Source: an uncultured Clostridia bacterium
GTDB taxonomy: Bacteria > Bacillota > Clostridia > Saccharofermentanales > Saccharofermentanaceae
Assembly: GCA_947303185.1 (NCBI GenBank)
Contig: CAMYXF010000005.1
Location: forward strand, 1-64,000
Length of the DNA: 64,000 nt
Direction of reading: 5' to 3'
Below are positions 55,468-64,000 of this stretch, piece after piece (position 1 is the stretch's first letter; each line of letters begins with the position of its first letter). Made by a program: the position numbers and the translations under genes. The notes beneath the pieces are model-generated. The model saw nothing but the letters and a program-made list of their open reading frames with translations, did no database searches and was not told where the DNA came from.

Positions 55468-56185
55468 TGCAGGACACCCCCTTCTGGCCGTATGCGCAGT
55501 CGCATCCGCCCTTTCTTCTCATATTGAGTTCATCCATGATCTTGGCTGATTCGTCGTATCTGTCGACCTGACCGTCCTTGAGATAGATGATCTTGTCGGC
55601 GATCTCCAGGATCCTCTCCTGGTGGCTGATGATCAGGATATTTCCGTTAGTGATGTTTCGGAGATTCTCGAAAACTTCGATCAGGCTCTGGAAGCTCCAG
55701 AGGTCGATTCCTGCCTCAGGCTCATCGAAAAGGCTCATCTTTCCGCCTCTTGCAGCTGCCATGGCAATCTCGATTCTCTTCATCTCACCGCCTGAAAGCG
55801 TATCGTTGATCTCACGGTTCAGATAATCTCTTGGGCAGAGACCAACTGATCTGAGGTATGAGCAGTCCTTGCTGACATCCTTGCCTGCAGCGATGCTGAG
55901 AAGATCCTTGACCTTGAGGCCCTTGAATCTTACAGGCTGCTGGAAAGCAAAGCTCATGCCAAGGTTGGCACGCTCATTTACTGCGAGGTCCGTGATGTCC
56001 TGGCCGTCAAACAGGATCTTGCCTGACGTAGGCGTGATGATGCCCATGATTATCTTGAGCAATGTGGACTTACCGCTTCCGTTGGGTCCCGTGATAGCGA
56101 CGAACTTGTCGTCGATCTTAAGATTTATATCTTTAAGGATGTCTTTGTCATCGGCATGAAAGCTGATGTTCTGCAATTCAAGCAT
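55460..56185 (-). CDS. sufC: SufC-type Fe-S assembly ATPase with Cys-rich C terminus
   Basis: A 241-aa ABC ATPase without membrane partner. Walker A is GPNGSGKST, the signature DTLSGGEMKRIEIA, Walker B MSLFDEPEAGIDL, and switch His in IISHQER. The last 20 residues end GGCDCAYGQKGVSCNG, with three Cys that could bind a metal or cluster; SufC proteins of the E. coli type lack this. It drives SufB. It is divergent from glmS. Confidence 0.93.
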   Translation of the reverse strand: MLELQNISFHADDKDILKDINLKIDDKFVAITGPNGSGKSTLLKIIMGIITPTSGKILFDGQDITDLAVNERANLGMSFAFQQPVRFKGLKVKDLLSIAAGKDVSKDCSYLRSVGLCPRDYLNREINDTLSGGEMKRIEIAMAAARGGKMSLFDEPEAGIDLWSFQSLIEVFENLRNITNGNILIISHQERILEIADKIIYLKDGQVDRYDESAKIMDELNMRRKGGCDCAYGQKGVSCNG

Positions 56186-56218
56186 GTGACCGCTCCTTTC
56201 TTTTTAAAGCCAACTTAC

Positions 56219-56245
56219 TTTATATGGTTTGGGAGCAATTATCAA
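56219..56245 (-). promoter_or_regulatory. Possible sufC promoter
   Basis: TTGATA (56240-56245), 15 nt, TATAAA (56219-56224) on the minus strand. The spacing is short, so this is tentative. Confidence 0.35.
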
Positions 56246-56250
56246 TAGTT

Positions 56251-56272
56251 ATTTTCGACATATGACGAAAAT
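56251..56272. promoter_or_regulatory. Inverted repeat between sufC and glmS
   Basis: ATTTTCG-N8-CGAAAAT is a perfect 7-bp dyad directly upstream of the putative sufC promoter. It may be an operator for the suf genes or for glmS; the binding protein is unknown. Confidence 0.45.
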
Positions 56273-56324
56273 TTTTTGTGAACATTATACCGTAAGAGCA
56301 TAGTAATCATACCCATAGAGTTTT

Positions 56325-56353
56325 TATACACACTTGTCCAGATGTGATAAAAT
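56325..56353 (+). promoter_or_regulatory. glmS promoter, extended -10
   Basis: TATACA, 17 nt, TAAAAT (56348-56353) preceded by TG-N as an extended -10, about 37 nt before the glmS start. Confidence 0.5.
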
Positions 56354-56389
56354 ACCTCAATTAAAAAATAAGAGGGAGATTTCTTACAT

Positions 56390-58240
56390 ATGTGCGGAAT
56401 CGTTGGTTACACAGGAAAGAAGAAAGCAGCCCCTATCCTCTTAGACGGCCTTGCAAAGCTTGAATACAGAGGTTACGACTCAGCAGGTCTTGCTGTAAGA
56501 AACGGCGATGCAAATCCTGTTGTCGTCAAGGCAAAGGGCAGACTTAAGGTCCTTTCAGAAAAGACTGACGGCGGCGCCGCTCTCAAGGGCAGCTGCGGTA
56601 TCGGCCACACAAGATGGGCAACCCACGGCGAACCCACCGAGAACAATGCACACCCCCACATCGTAGATGACTACAACGTAGTAGGCGTACATAACGGCAT
56701 CATCGAGAACTATCAGGAACTCCGCGACAAGATGATCCGCAAGGGTTACAAGTTCTATTCCGAGACAGATACCGAAGTCGCTATCAAGACTATCGATTAC
56801 TACTACAAGAAGTACACACACGATCCGATCGAAGCACTCGCCAAGACAATGGTACGTGTAAGAGGCTCATATGCTCTCGCAGTAATGTTCAAGGATCATC
56901 CGGGCAAGATCTTCGTTGCACGTAAGGATTCCCCTATGATCATCGGTTGCGACAAGGACGCTTCCTACCTCGCATCTGACGTTCCGGCTATCCTCAAGTA
57001 CACAAGATCCGTTTACTACATCGATGATCTTGAGATGGCTTGCCTTGAAGCAGGCAACGTTACTTTCTATAACCTTGACGGCGACGTCATCGAGAAGACT
57101 CCGACAGAGATCGACTGGGACGCAGCTTCTGCAGAAAAGGGCGGCTTCGAGCACTTCATGATGAAGGAGATCCACGAGCAGCCCAAGGCAGTATCAGATA
57201 CGCTCAGCTCAGTAGTCGTACCTGACGGCGATTCCTACAAGATCGACCTTACGGCAACAAACCTCACAGACGAGGATATCAAGACATTCAACCAGATCTA
57301 CATCGTTGCATGCGGTTCCGCTTACCACGTAGGCTGCTGCACACAGTACATCATGGAGTCTCTGGCAGGCATTCCCGTAAGATGCGAGCTCGCTTCAGAA
57401 TTCAGATACAGAACAATGCCTTATGCAGACAATTCACTGGTAATAATCATCAGCCAGTCCGGTGAGACTGCTGACTCCCTTGCTGCATTAAGAGAAGCAA
57501 AGTCCAAGGGAATCAAGACTCTGGCTATCGTTAACGTTGTCGGCTCATCAATCGCACGTGAAGCAGACTATGTCCTCTACACTCTTGCAGGCCCTGAGAT
57601 CTCAGTTGCTACAACAAAGGCATACTCAGCACAGCTCGCAATATGCTATGTTCTTGCAATAAAGTTCGCTCTCGTAAAGGGTGCAATCAACGAAGAACAG
57701 GCAAGAGAGCTCACGGAAGAAGTTATGTCGATCCCTGCAAAGATCAACAAGGTTCTTGAAGATAAGGAACGTCTCCAGTGGTTCGCAGCAAAGCTTGCAG
57801 CTCAGAAGGACATCTTCTTCATCGGCCGTGGTATCGACTATGCGATCACACTCGAAGGCAGCCTTAAGATGAAGGAAATCTCCTACATCCACAGCGAAGC
57901 TTATGCAGCAGGCGAGCTTAAGCACGGCACTATCAGCCTTATCGAGGAAGGCACATTCGTTATCGGTGTTCTCACACAGAGCAACCTTTACGAGAAGACG
58001 CTTTCCAACCTCGTTGAGACAAGAGCCCGCGGCGCTTACCTCATGGCCCTCACATCATTCGGCAACTATGCGATCGAAGATACGGCTGACTTCGTAGTCT
58101 ACGTTCCCAAGATCAACGAGCTCTTCGCAGCATCCCTTGCTGTCGTTCCGCTCCAGCTTTTGGGCTACTACGTATCCTGCGCAAGAGGTCTCGACGTCGA
58201 TAAGCCGCGTAACCTCGCAAAGAGCGTTACGGTAGAGTAA
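56390..58240 (+). CDS. glmS: Glutamine-fructose-6-phosphate aminotransferase
   Basis: Makes glucosamine-6-phosphate for peptidoglycan and surface glycans. The protein has 616 aa. N-terminal class II amidotransferase with Cys2 (MCGIVGYTGKK) and HTRWATHGEPTENNAHPH; two SIS sugar-isomerase domains follow (CGSAYHVGCCTQY, SQSGETADSLAAL, then GRGIDYAITLEGSLKMKEISYIHSEAYAAGELKHG). GAGGGAG lies 10 nt before the ATG. The 204-bp upstream region does not contain a glmS ribozyme. It has its own promoter and terminator. Confidence 0.97.
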   Translation: MCGIVGYTGKKKAAPILLDGLAKLEYRGYDSAGLAVRNGDANPVVVKAKGRLKVLSEKTDGGAALKGSCGIGHTRWATHGEPTENNAHPHIVDDYNVVGVHNGIIENYQELRDKMIRKGYKFYSETDTEVAIKTIDYYYKKYTHDPIEALAKTMVRVRGSYALAVMFKDHPGKIFVARKDSPMIIGCDKDASYLASDVPAILKYTRSVYYIDDLEMACLEAGNVTFYNLDGDVIEKTPTEIDWDAASAEKGGFEHFMMKEIHEQPKAVSDTLSSVVVPDGDSYKIDLTATNLTDEDIKTFNQIYIVACGSAYHVGCCTQYIMESLAGIPVRCELASEFRYRTMPYADNSLVIIISQSGETADSLAALREAKSKGIKTLAIVNVVGSSIAREADYVLYTLAGPEISVATTKAYSAQLAICYVLAIKFALVKGAINEEQARELTEEVMSIPAKINKVLEDKERLQWFAAKLAAQKDIFFIGRGIDYAITLEGSLKMKEISYIHSEAYAAGELKHGTISLIEEGTFVIGVLTQSNLYEKTLSNLVETRARGAYLMALTSFGNYAIEDTADFVVYVPKINELFAASLAVVPLQLLGYYVSCARGLDVDKPRNLAKSVTVE

Positions 58241-58272
58241 CTCATCCCGAAAACTTAATACAACAACCAATA

Positions 58273-58306
58273 ACAACCCCGATATCTGTCCTCATATCGG
58301 GGTTGT
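58273..58306 (+). terminator. Terminator after glmS
   Basis: ACAACCCCGATAT and ATATCGGGGTTGT form a perfect 13-bp stem with an 8-nt loop, followed by CAAGTCTTT. Confidence 0.78.
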
Positions 58307-58347
58307 CAAGTCTTTAATACATATAAAAGCGCGTATATAATGTAAGC

Positions 58348-59997
58348 ATGAGCAAACGCAGACCCTACATTTTTATGACACAGGACAAGTTGATCGATCT
58401 TTGCAGATACGACATAGGCTGGATCGAGACAGTAGGCGGAAGCGATCTTGACGCTTATCCCGAAGCAGGTTTTGATGTCCAGTGCGAGAATGAATATCCG
58501 ATGCTTTTATCGGATCTTAAGACTGCGCTCCAGCATTTTGAAGAAGAGAAGACATCTTTCAAGGACTTCGCTTTTGACTGGTGGTGTCCCATAACCACCT
58601 ATTTCTACGAAGACCTCTGCCTTGATGAGCTTCTGGGACCAGATCCTGACAGCATTCTTGATTTCCCTCTTCCTCCCCTCCCTGAGACGGATGAAGAGAT
58701 GATAATGACGATCCTCATAAAGATCGCCAGAGTAGCTGATGCGTTGGATGAGAACGGCAAGTTCCCCACAGGCACGGCTTCCACGGTTCTGGGTATCCCT
58801 GCCCTTCTTAACCTCATCGACAATTACGAAGACAATAAAGAACTTCCGCCCGAAGAACGCACATACACAAAGGACCAGATGCTCGTATTCCTTAATCACT
58901 GGGATAACAATCTGCTCCTTTCAGATGCTCCCGAAGATGTCATCGCGCACTTTGTGGACTTCACGAATGAACTTTGCGAGAGCCATGTTTTCGAAGCACT
59001 CAAGATAAAGGCATTCGCGTGCAACGGCGGCAACAGTGCCTTCCACTGCGATTACCAGGAAGCCGTAAGGCTCCTTACCATTCTCCTCAAGGAGTTCGGA
59101 TTCGGATATGCGGCCAATGCTTTGGGCTTCATCTACTACGACGGCAAGCTCGGTTCGCCCGACTACGACAAGGCTTTCGCTTACTTTGCGATAGCTTCCA
59201 ATTACAATGTTTCCGAGGCAAAGCTCAAGTTTGCGGACATGCTCCTCATGGGCGATGCCGGCAATCCTGACCCGATCCTCGCCTACAACATCTACCTTCA
59301 GGTATATCACGATGCAAGGATCAGGTTTGAATCCGGCGATTACGGTGCAAACCTGCCTGAGAGCGCGATAAGGATCGCTCGTGCCCTCCGTCTCTTCCCT
59401 GACCAGAAGGTCAAGAGATTAAAGCTCCTTCTTGAAGCGACATATTCATCGTTTGTCCGTCACCAGACGAACAAGCTTTATTCTGACCTTGAGTTCTCGA
59501 GGGACGTCCAGGCCGAGATAGACAAGGCTATAAACGAGTTTAAAAAGGATGACCGCGTAAAGATCAATTCCGGATGGCAGGATCTCGGCAACGAGGACAT
59601 CTCTGATGTTTTCGACGACTTCACGGGCCCGCCGTTCCCCGCTTACTACTCGGTCAACGTTAAGAAACTTAAGAGCAAGAGATATAAGTTCACGATCAAG
59701 CGCCACTCCATTTTCCCGGGTGCCGACGCTCCTTTATCGCTGTCCGTACAGCCCTGGCTCCTCCGTGCCGGACTTTGCGACAGACTGGATTTCTCTATCC
59801 CGGAAGAATACGGCAACGACGCTGTTGAATACCTGGCCAAAACCGGTGAGACAGGCACTTTCGACAAGCTCCTGGTCAAGAACGACCACGGCAAGAAGTC
59901 TTCCGTTTTCTCTTTCTTCAGAAACGGAAGCGTCGTATTGGGGTTCACTGCCGAGAAAATCTTCTTCAATAAGCCGACAGGAAAGACGATAAGCTGA
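58348..59997 (+). CDS. Sel1-repeat-like protein of unknown function
   Basis: A 549-aa protein without signal peptide or membrane helix. The N-terminal 200 residues are not recognised (YIFMTQDKLIDLCRYDIGWIETVGG, acidic and Trp-rich). The middle (about 235-350) has Sel1-like helical repeats: EAVRLLTILLKEFGFGYAANALGFIYYDGKLGSPDY and KAFAYFAIASNYNVSEAKLKFADMLLMGDAG. The C terminus is beta-rich. It is bounded by the glmS terminator and the next lipoprotein gene. A scaffold role is typical of the repeat but unproven. Confidence 0.72.
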   Translation: MSKRRPYIFMTQDKLIDLCRYDIGWIETVGGSDLDAYPEAGFDVQCENEYPMLLSDLKTALQHFEEEKTSFKDFAFDWWCPITTYFYEDLCLDELLGPDPDSILDFPLPPLPETDEEMIMTILIKIARVADALDENGKFPTGTASTVLGIPALLNLIDNYEDNKELPPEERTYTKDQMLVFLNHWDNNLLLSDAPEDVIAHFVDFTNELCESHVFEALKIKAFACNGGNSAFHCDYQEAVRLLTILLKEFGFGYAANALGFIYYDGKLGSPDYDKAFAYFAIASNYNVSEAKLKFADMLLMGDAGNPDPILAYNIYLQVYHDARIRFESGDYGANLPESAIRIARALRLFPDQKVKRLKLLLEATYSSFVRHQTNKLYSDLEFSRDVQAEIDKAINEFKKDDRVKINSGWQDLGNEDISDVFDDFTGPPFPAYYSVNVKKLKSKRYKFTIKRHSIFPGADAPLSLSVQPWLLRAGLCDRLDFSIPEEYGNDAVEYLAKTGETGTFDKLLVKNDHGKKSSVFSFFRNGSVVLGFTAEKIFFNKPTGKTIS

Positions 59998-60071
59998 TAT
60001 CCGACTGGACTATCCATCGGGATGGTATATAATTGCACGTGTTTGGAATATGTGGAATAGGAACGTGCAAT

Positions 60072-60905
60072 ATGATTCGTTTAAATAGGAAAACTCTCAT
60101 CACACCCGTTATTGCCATGGCCATTTTATCCGGCTCTCTTTTGAGTGCCTGCACACCGGCAGCAACGGAAATACCTTCATCAGGCTCATCTGAAATGACC
60201 TCGGAAATCACCACTTCCGAGACCACCGAGACAACTGCAGCCCCGACAACTACAACAACGCAAACTTCGGCAACCTCCGAAGAGACTTCCGAAGAGACTG
60301 AATGGGCTGAAGAAACAGAAGACGAAGAAACCGGGGAGACAGAAGAGACTGAGCTTGTGGAGACTTCAATGGTAAACAACTCTGATATCGGTTACGGCCC
60401 TTACGGCTTCATGGTTGGCGATGTCAGATTCCATTCGCAGAATGATATCTCGATGCTGATCACTCCCGAAGACAGCACCATATACGACTATAATGCAAGA
60501 AGCGTTAAGTGCAGCTGGTTTGACTCTTACATCTACGAGTGGACTTTCGACATGGAGGCTTATGACTACTCAAACCGTTTCTTAAGCTTCTACAACGAAG
60601 ACACTTCAGTTACTTTCGCACCCTATAAGGAGATCGGCACATGGACCACTCCCAAGGGTTCAGATCTAGAGCTTTATCTTGCCGAGATCACCATAATCAC
60701 TGACAATCTCGAGATAAAGATACTTCCCCATTACCTCCGCCCTGCAGAAGAATTCAACGTATCCGTCAACGGCAGAGGTTACTATGTATCCGTAGAGCAG
60801 CTCCAGATGGTCGACTTCATCTTAAGCTATCTTGAAGAGAATCCCGGCACCGATCCTCTCGAAGGCGTTATCGTCGGCAGCAAAGATCACACCTATTATT
60901 TCTGA
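60072..60905 (+). CDS. Secreted lipoprotein of unknown function
   Basis: A 277-aa protein starting at the ATG at 60072 (AGGAACG upstream); an earlier in-frame start at 60033 would put 13 residues before the signal peptide. Signal and lipobox: MIRLNRKTLITPVIAMAILSG then LLSAC. A long Ser/Thr/Glu linker (about 35-100) leads to a folded domain rich in Tyr and Asp (GPYGFMVGDVRFHSQNDISM to EGVIVGSKDHTYYF). It resembles the 16.4-kb lipoprotein in layout but not clearly in sequence. Confidence 0.82.
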   Translation: MIRLNRKTLITPVIAMAILSGSLLSACTPAATEIPSSGSSEMTSEITTSETTETTAAPTTTTTQTSATSEETSEETEWAEETEDEETGETEETELVETSMVNNSDIGYGPYGFMVGDVRFHSQNDISMLITPEDSTIYDYNARSVKCSWFDSYIYEWTFDMEAYDYSNRFLSFYNEDTSVTFAPYKEIGTWTTPKGSDLELYLAEITIITDNLEIKILPHYLRPAEEFNVSVNGRGYYVSVEQLQMVDFILSYLEENPGTDPLEGVIVGSKDHTYYF

Positions 60906-60991
60906 TTTATCTTGAAAACCTTATGGTACAATGGGTTCGTGAGCTACGCGCAATTATATAATCAAGAAATAATGCATTAGGAAGTAACACC

Positions 60992-62071
60992 ATGATAATC
61001 TTGCACATCGCTTCGATCGATAATGATCCCTTCGCAGGCGTATGCGTTGTTGTTCCGCGCTATCTGCTCTCACAGGAGAGCATTGGAAATACAGTTGCTC
61101 TTTATAACTGCAAAGGCAAAACGATAAACGAAATCAAGTGTCAAATCCCGAATAACGATCCATTCAGCATCGATTCCATGCCGGCGCCTTTCAACAAGCC
61201 TGACCTGGTCGTTTTTCAGGAATGCTACAGGAAGTGGTATCCCAAGATCGGCAAGCAGCTCGAAAAGAGGAACATACCCTACATAATCATCCCTCACGGA
61301 GAACTCGGCAATGAAGCCCAGAAGAGCAAGCACCTCAAGAAGGTCCTTGCCAATATTGTCTTCTTCAACCGCTTCACCGATAAGGCCCTTGCAATACAGT
61401 GTCTCTCACAAAGAGAATACGATGTTACCAATTTCGGCAAAAAGAAGATAATCGCAACCAATGGTGTTACCGTTCCTTCGCGTCATAAGGAGTCTTTCTG
61501 TAAAGACGGTATCAGACTGGTCTTCATAGGACGTCTTGATGCTTACCATAAGGGAATTGATATCCTTCTTGAAGCAGTCAGTTCCGTTAAGGACAAGATG
61601 AAGGAACATAAAGCGTCACTCGATATATACGGTCCTGATTATGCGGGCAGATATGCAAATGTCGAGAAGCTTATCGCTGATTTTAATGTCGGAGATGTCG
61701 TAACTCTTCACCATGAAGTCTCAGGCAAAGAGAAGGAACAGATCCTTTTGGATTCTGACATCTTCGTTCAGACTTCAAGATTTGAGGGAATGCCTCTCGG
61801 AATACTTGAGTCACTGAGTTACGGTCTCCCCTGCCTTGTTACGAGAGGAACTACATTAGGCGAGCAGATTACTGACCACAACTGCGGCTGGATGGCTGAA
61901 ACAAATGCAGAAAGCATTGCAAAAACGCTTTTAGGAGTTCTTGACAACACTGACAGTTTACCTGTCAAATCAAAGAACGGAATGGATTTTGTCAGATCCG
62001 ATTATTCCTGGGATGCAATCGCAACTAAAACTGTCGGATTGTATTCCGAACTTACGGGGTATTCGAAATGA
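60992..62071 (+). CDS. Glycosyltransferase family 4
   Basis: A 359-aa cytoplasmic glycosyltransferase with the GT-B fold. The N-terminal half contains IIIPHGELGNEAQKSK; the donor-binding half has LVFIGRLDAYHKGIDILLEAV and the E-x7-E-type region SRFEGMPLGILESLSYGLPCLVTRGT. It opens a polysaccharide locus, followed after 21 nt by the polymerase gene. The sugar is unknown. Confidence 0.92.
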   Translation: MIILHIASIDNDPFAGVCVVVPRYLLSQESIGNTVALYNCKGKTINEIKCQIPNNDPFSIDSMPAPFNKPDLVVFQECYRKWYPKIGKQLEKRNIPYIIIPHGELGNEAQKSKHLKKVLANIVFFNRFTDKALAIQCLSQREYDVTNFGKKKIIATNGVTVPSRHKESFCKDGIRLVFIGRLDAYHKGIDILLEAVSSVKDKMKEHKASLDIYGPDYAGRYANVEKLIADFNVGDVVTLHHEVSGKEKEQILLDSDIFVQTSRFEGMPLGILESLSYGLPCLVTRGTTLGEQITDHNCGWMAETNAESIAKTLLGVLDNTDSLPVKSKNGMDFVRSDYSWDAIATKTVGLYSELTGYSK

Positions 62072-62092
62072 CAAAGGTGGAGTGATCTGCTT

Positions 62093-63301
62093 ATGCAAGA
62101 ACAAGCACTGCAGAAAACTGAATTGGTAAACATATTAAAAACGCAGATCAGACCTAGTTCCTGGATATTTGCGTTTTATATCATGTTTATGCCTGTCAGC
62201 ACTGCTTTAGCGGATCTTTTCATCGGGCCTTCGATCATGACCATTTGTGCCGTTCTATATATTTTCGTATCTCTTTTCGAAATTGTCTTCATATATAAAA
62301 GACTTGAAGTAGATCACGATCTTCTTCCCGTTTATGCGTATTTTCTTTTCACTATACTGAGTTGTCTCTGGAACGCATATTTTGATGCAGACTGGTATTT
62401 CGGACAGTTCGCTATAACAACTGCAATAATTTTATGCATAACCGTAACCCGCACTTCTGAAAAAGAAATAAAGCTGTTTAAGATAGCAATGTATATTAGT
62501 ATTCTCATCGCGGTAATCAGCACCCTGATGAATCTCCCAAAACCCGGAAAGCGTTTGATGATCTGGATTACAAGTTATATGGATCCAAACGATTTCGCGT
62601 GTGGACTTGCTATTGTCGTTTCATTATTCCTTGTTGAGCTTACAAAGAAAAAACGTATTATATTGAATCTTATCTGCATCGCAAGCGTAGGAGTGATCAT
62701 TCTGATGTCAGGTTCCAGAGGTGGTCTTCTGACTTTGGGATGCATTGTCATTGTCTGGCTATTCAATCTTAAAGGTCCTGTCAGATTAAAACTGTTGCTT
62801 GCACTGTTTGCTGTTGCGGCTATAGTTCTTTTCTGTGCTGAAAACGGTATCGGCCCCAAGATTCTCGCCAGATTCAGCATTTCCAGACTGATTGCAGACG
62901 GAGGAGCCGGAAGAAAACAGATATGGGAAGCCGGCATCGCTAAATTCCTATCATCAGATCCGCTTCATGTTATCTTCGGATACGGACACGGCAGTTACAC
63001 ATCGGCCGTACGCTATGTTGCCATAGGTCATGGAGCTCCTTATATCGCACACAATATGTTTATCAACGCTCTTCTTGAGGGCGGTCTTCTCGGTCTCGGC
63101 CTTATGTTTACATGCTTTGCGGCACTTTACAAATATGCGGCAAAGAACAAAAACCTGTTTGGCATACTTGCTTTGACAGGATTTATAGCAGAAGGACTTA
63201 CACTCGATGCACAGGTATACAGAACATTCGCTTTTGCAGTAGCTATGGCTGTTATCTGGCACATGCACAACAAGGAGAATAAACCTGATGAAATCGGATA
63301 A
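62093..63301 (+). CDS. O-antigen ligase/polymerase-like membrane protein (Wzy/WaaL)
   Basis: A 402-aa polytopic membrane protein with about ten hydrophobic segments. The family loop is represented by SGSRGGLLTLG and by a large segment with DPLHVIFGYGHGSYTSAV and GAPYIAHNMFINALLEGGLLG, as in Wzy and WaaL proteins. GGAG lies about 10 nt before the ATG. Its base composition appears more A/T-rich than its neighbours. It probably polymerises or ligates the glycan built by the adjacent transferases. Confidence 0.87.
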   Translation: MQEQALQKTELVNILKTQIRPSSWIFAFYIMFMPVSTALADLFIGPSIMTICAVLYIFVSLFEIVFIYKRLEVDHDLLPVYAYFLFTILSCLWNAYFDADWYFGQFAITTAIILCITVTRTSEKEIKLFKIAMYISILIAVISTLMNLPKPGKRLMIWITSYMDPNDFACGLAIVVSLFLVELTKKKRIILNLICIASVGVIILMSGSRGGLLTLGCIVIVWLFNLKGPVRLKLLLALFAVAAIVLFCAENGIGPKILARFSISRLIADGGAGRKQIWEAGIAKFLSSDPLHVIFGYGHGSYTSAVRYVAIGHGAPYIAHNMFINALLEGGLLGLGLMFTCFAALYKYAAKNKNLFGILALTGFIAEGLTLDAQVYRTFAFAVAMAVIWHMHNKENKPDEIG

Positions 63302-64000
63302 AGTCTCCATAATCGTTCCAGTCTATAATGTCGAGAAATATCTGGATGAGTGCATGAAAAGCATCCTCGGTCAAACATACTCCAATCTTGAGGTCGTTCT
63401 CATAGATGACGGCTCGACGGATTCTTCAGGAAATATGTGCGACAATTACAAAGCTCAGGATGACAGAATCGTCGTCATCCACAAGCTCAACGGCGGGTTA
63501 TCTTCCGCCAGAAATGCAGGTATGGACATAGCAACCGGTGATTATCTTATCTTTGTTGACAGCGACGACATCATCTCTTTGAATATGGTCAGCGAGATGG
63601 TAAAGAAAGCAGATGAAACAGGCGCACAGATCGTATCTTCACTGATGACCGAAGAACGGGAGATGCTCGACAAAGGTCAGATCGGTAAAGTCTCCGTCTT
63701 TGATTCTCACGGTGCACTCAGATGCATCTTCTCCGATGATACTATCCTGACTTCCGCAAGTGGAAAGATGTACAGTTCCGAACTCTGGAAAGATATAAGA
63801 TTTCCGACTGACAAGATCTTTGAGGATTTCGCGACCATATATAAAGTCATAAAGAAGTCTTCCAAAACCGTTGCTTTCGAAGACTGGCAATACTTCTACA
63901 GGCCGAACCCTTCAGGTATCACAGGCTCTCCTTTCTATCACAGAAAGATGCAGTTTTTTGATGTTGCAGAAGAGGTTACATCAGGCATAAAGGACACTGA
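63288..64000 (+). CDS. Glycosyltransferase family 2 (3' end outside window)
   Basis: 237 codons are present. The GT-A start VSIIVPVYNVEKYLDECMK is followed by VVLIDDGSTDSSG, NGGLSSARNAGMDIATGDY and the DxD motif in IFVDSDDII. The ATG at 63288 has AAGGAG about 10 nt upstream and overlaps the polymerase stop by 14 nt, so the two are coupled. The downstream remainder is cut by the window. Confidence 0.95.
   Translation, partial: MKSDKVSIIVPVYNVEKYLDECMKSILGQTYSNLEVVLIDDGSTDSSGNMCDNYKAQDDRIVVIHKLNGGLSSARNAGMDIATGDYLIFVDSDDIISLNMVSEMVKKADETGAQIVSSLMTEEREMLDKGQIGKVSVFDSHGALRCIFSDDTILTSASGKMYSSELWKDIRFPTDKIFEDFATIYKVIKKSSKTVAFEDWQYFYRPNPSGITGSPFYHRKMQFFDVAEEVTSGIKDT

Noticed and set aside
56186..56389. 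glmS ribozyme upstream of glmS
   Set aside because: The A/T-rich leader lacks the conserved core of the ribozyme, and the putative promoter leaves only about 35 nt of leader.

Overview
The window reads as chromosome of an anaerobic, Gram-positive-type member of the Clostridia. The grounds are type III glutamine synthetase, FabK-type enoyl-ACP reductase, a fused AccDA carboxyltransferase, a two-gene SufBC (SMS-like) iron-sulfur system, a Trp T-box, many lipobox lipoproteins, GatCAB and strong AGGAGG ribosome sites. Assignment to a Saccharofermentans or rumen Oscillospirales-like lineage is only a guess from style. I saw no rRNA, tRNA, IS element, phage or CRISPR array.

Layout. 1-2284 (-) is the N-terminal part of rpoB, transcribed from two consensus promoters and preceded by pyrG rather than rplL. 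4467-12627 (-) is a nitrogen-assimilation operon gltB-gltD-glnN, with a divergent LysR regulator and two perfect 15-bp dyads between them. 13933-16330 (-) is trpE-trpG behind a Trp T-box leader. 16403-24361 (-) holds a lipoprotein, a membrane foldase-like protein, a HAD phosphatase, a CBS/CorC membrane protein and gatCAB. 24494-30379 (-) holds three paralogous secreted lipoproteins with foldase-like domains and acidic C-terminal tails behind a transmembrane helix; the first is translationally coupled to glf. A GH3 glycosidase follows. 33094-42032 (-) is the complete type II fatty-acid operon fabH-K-D-G-F-accB-fabZ-accC-accDA, whose promoter is flanked by two FabT-box-like palindromes. 42462-46500 (-) is a second acyl-chain cluster: ACP, a ketosynthase fused to a catalytically dead ketosynthase, a second FabG and a flavoprotein. 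46552-48023 (-) is asparaginase coupled to a C39-like peptidase, and exoA is divergent. 48865-52728 (-) is a 1287-aa fusion of a LacI-like sensor, degenerate GGDEF, EAL and beta-helix. After a DUF4236 protein comes a 0.6-kb noncoding hairpin array, then sufC-sufB, and divergently glmS. From 58348 on (+) there is a Sel1-like protein, a lipoprotein, and the start of a polysaccharide locus (GT4, Wzy-like polymerase, GT2 cut by the window end).

How it fits together. Most genes are housekeeping: transcription, CTP, ammonium assimilation, tryptophan, fatty acids, amidated tRNA, Fe-S and amino sugars. Unusual content lies in multi-domain or paralogous proteins and in the intergenic DNA. Five intergenic stretches carry iterated inverted repeats with a fixed period (about 52 or 64 nt). 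Their arms differ between loci but stay complementary, and I know no named element with this design. That array family, the c-di-GMP/beta-helix fusion, the ketosynthase/pseudo-ketosynthase cluster and the tandem foldase-lipoproteins are the best candidates for something undescribed.
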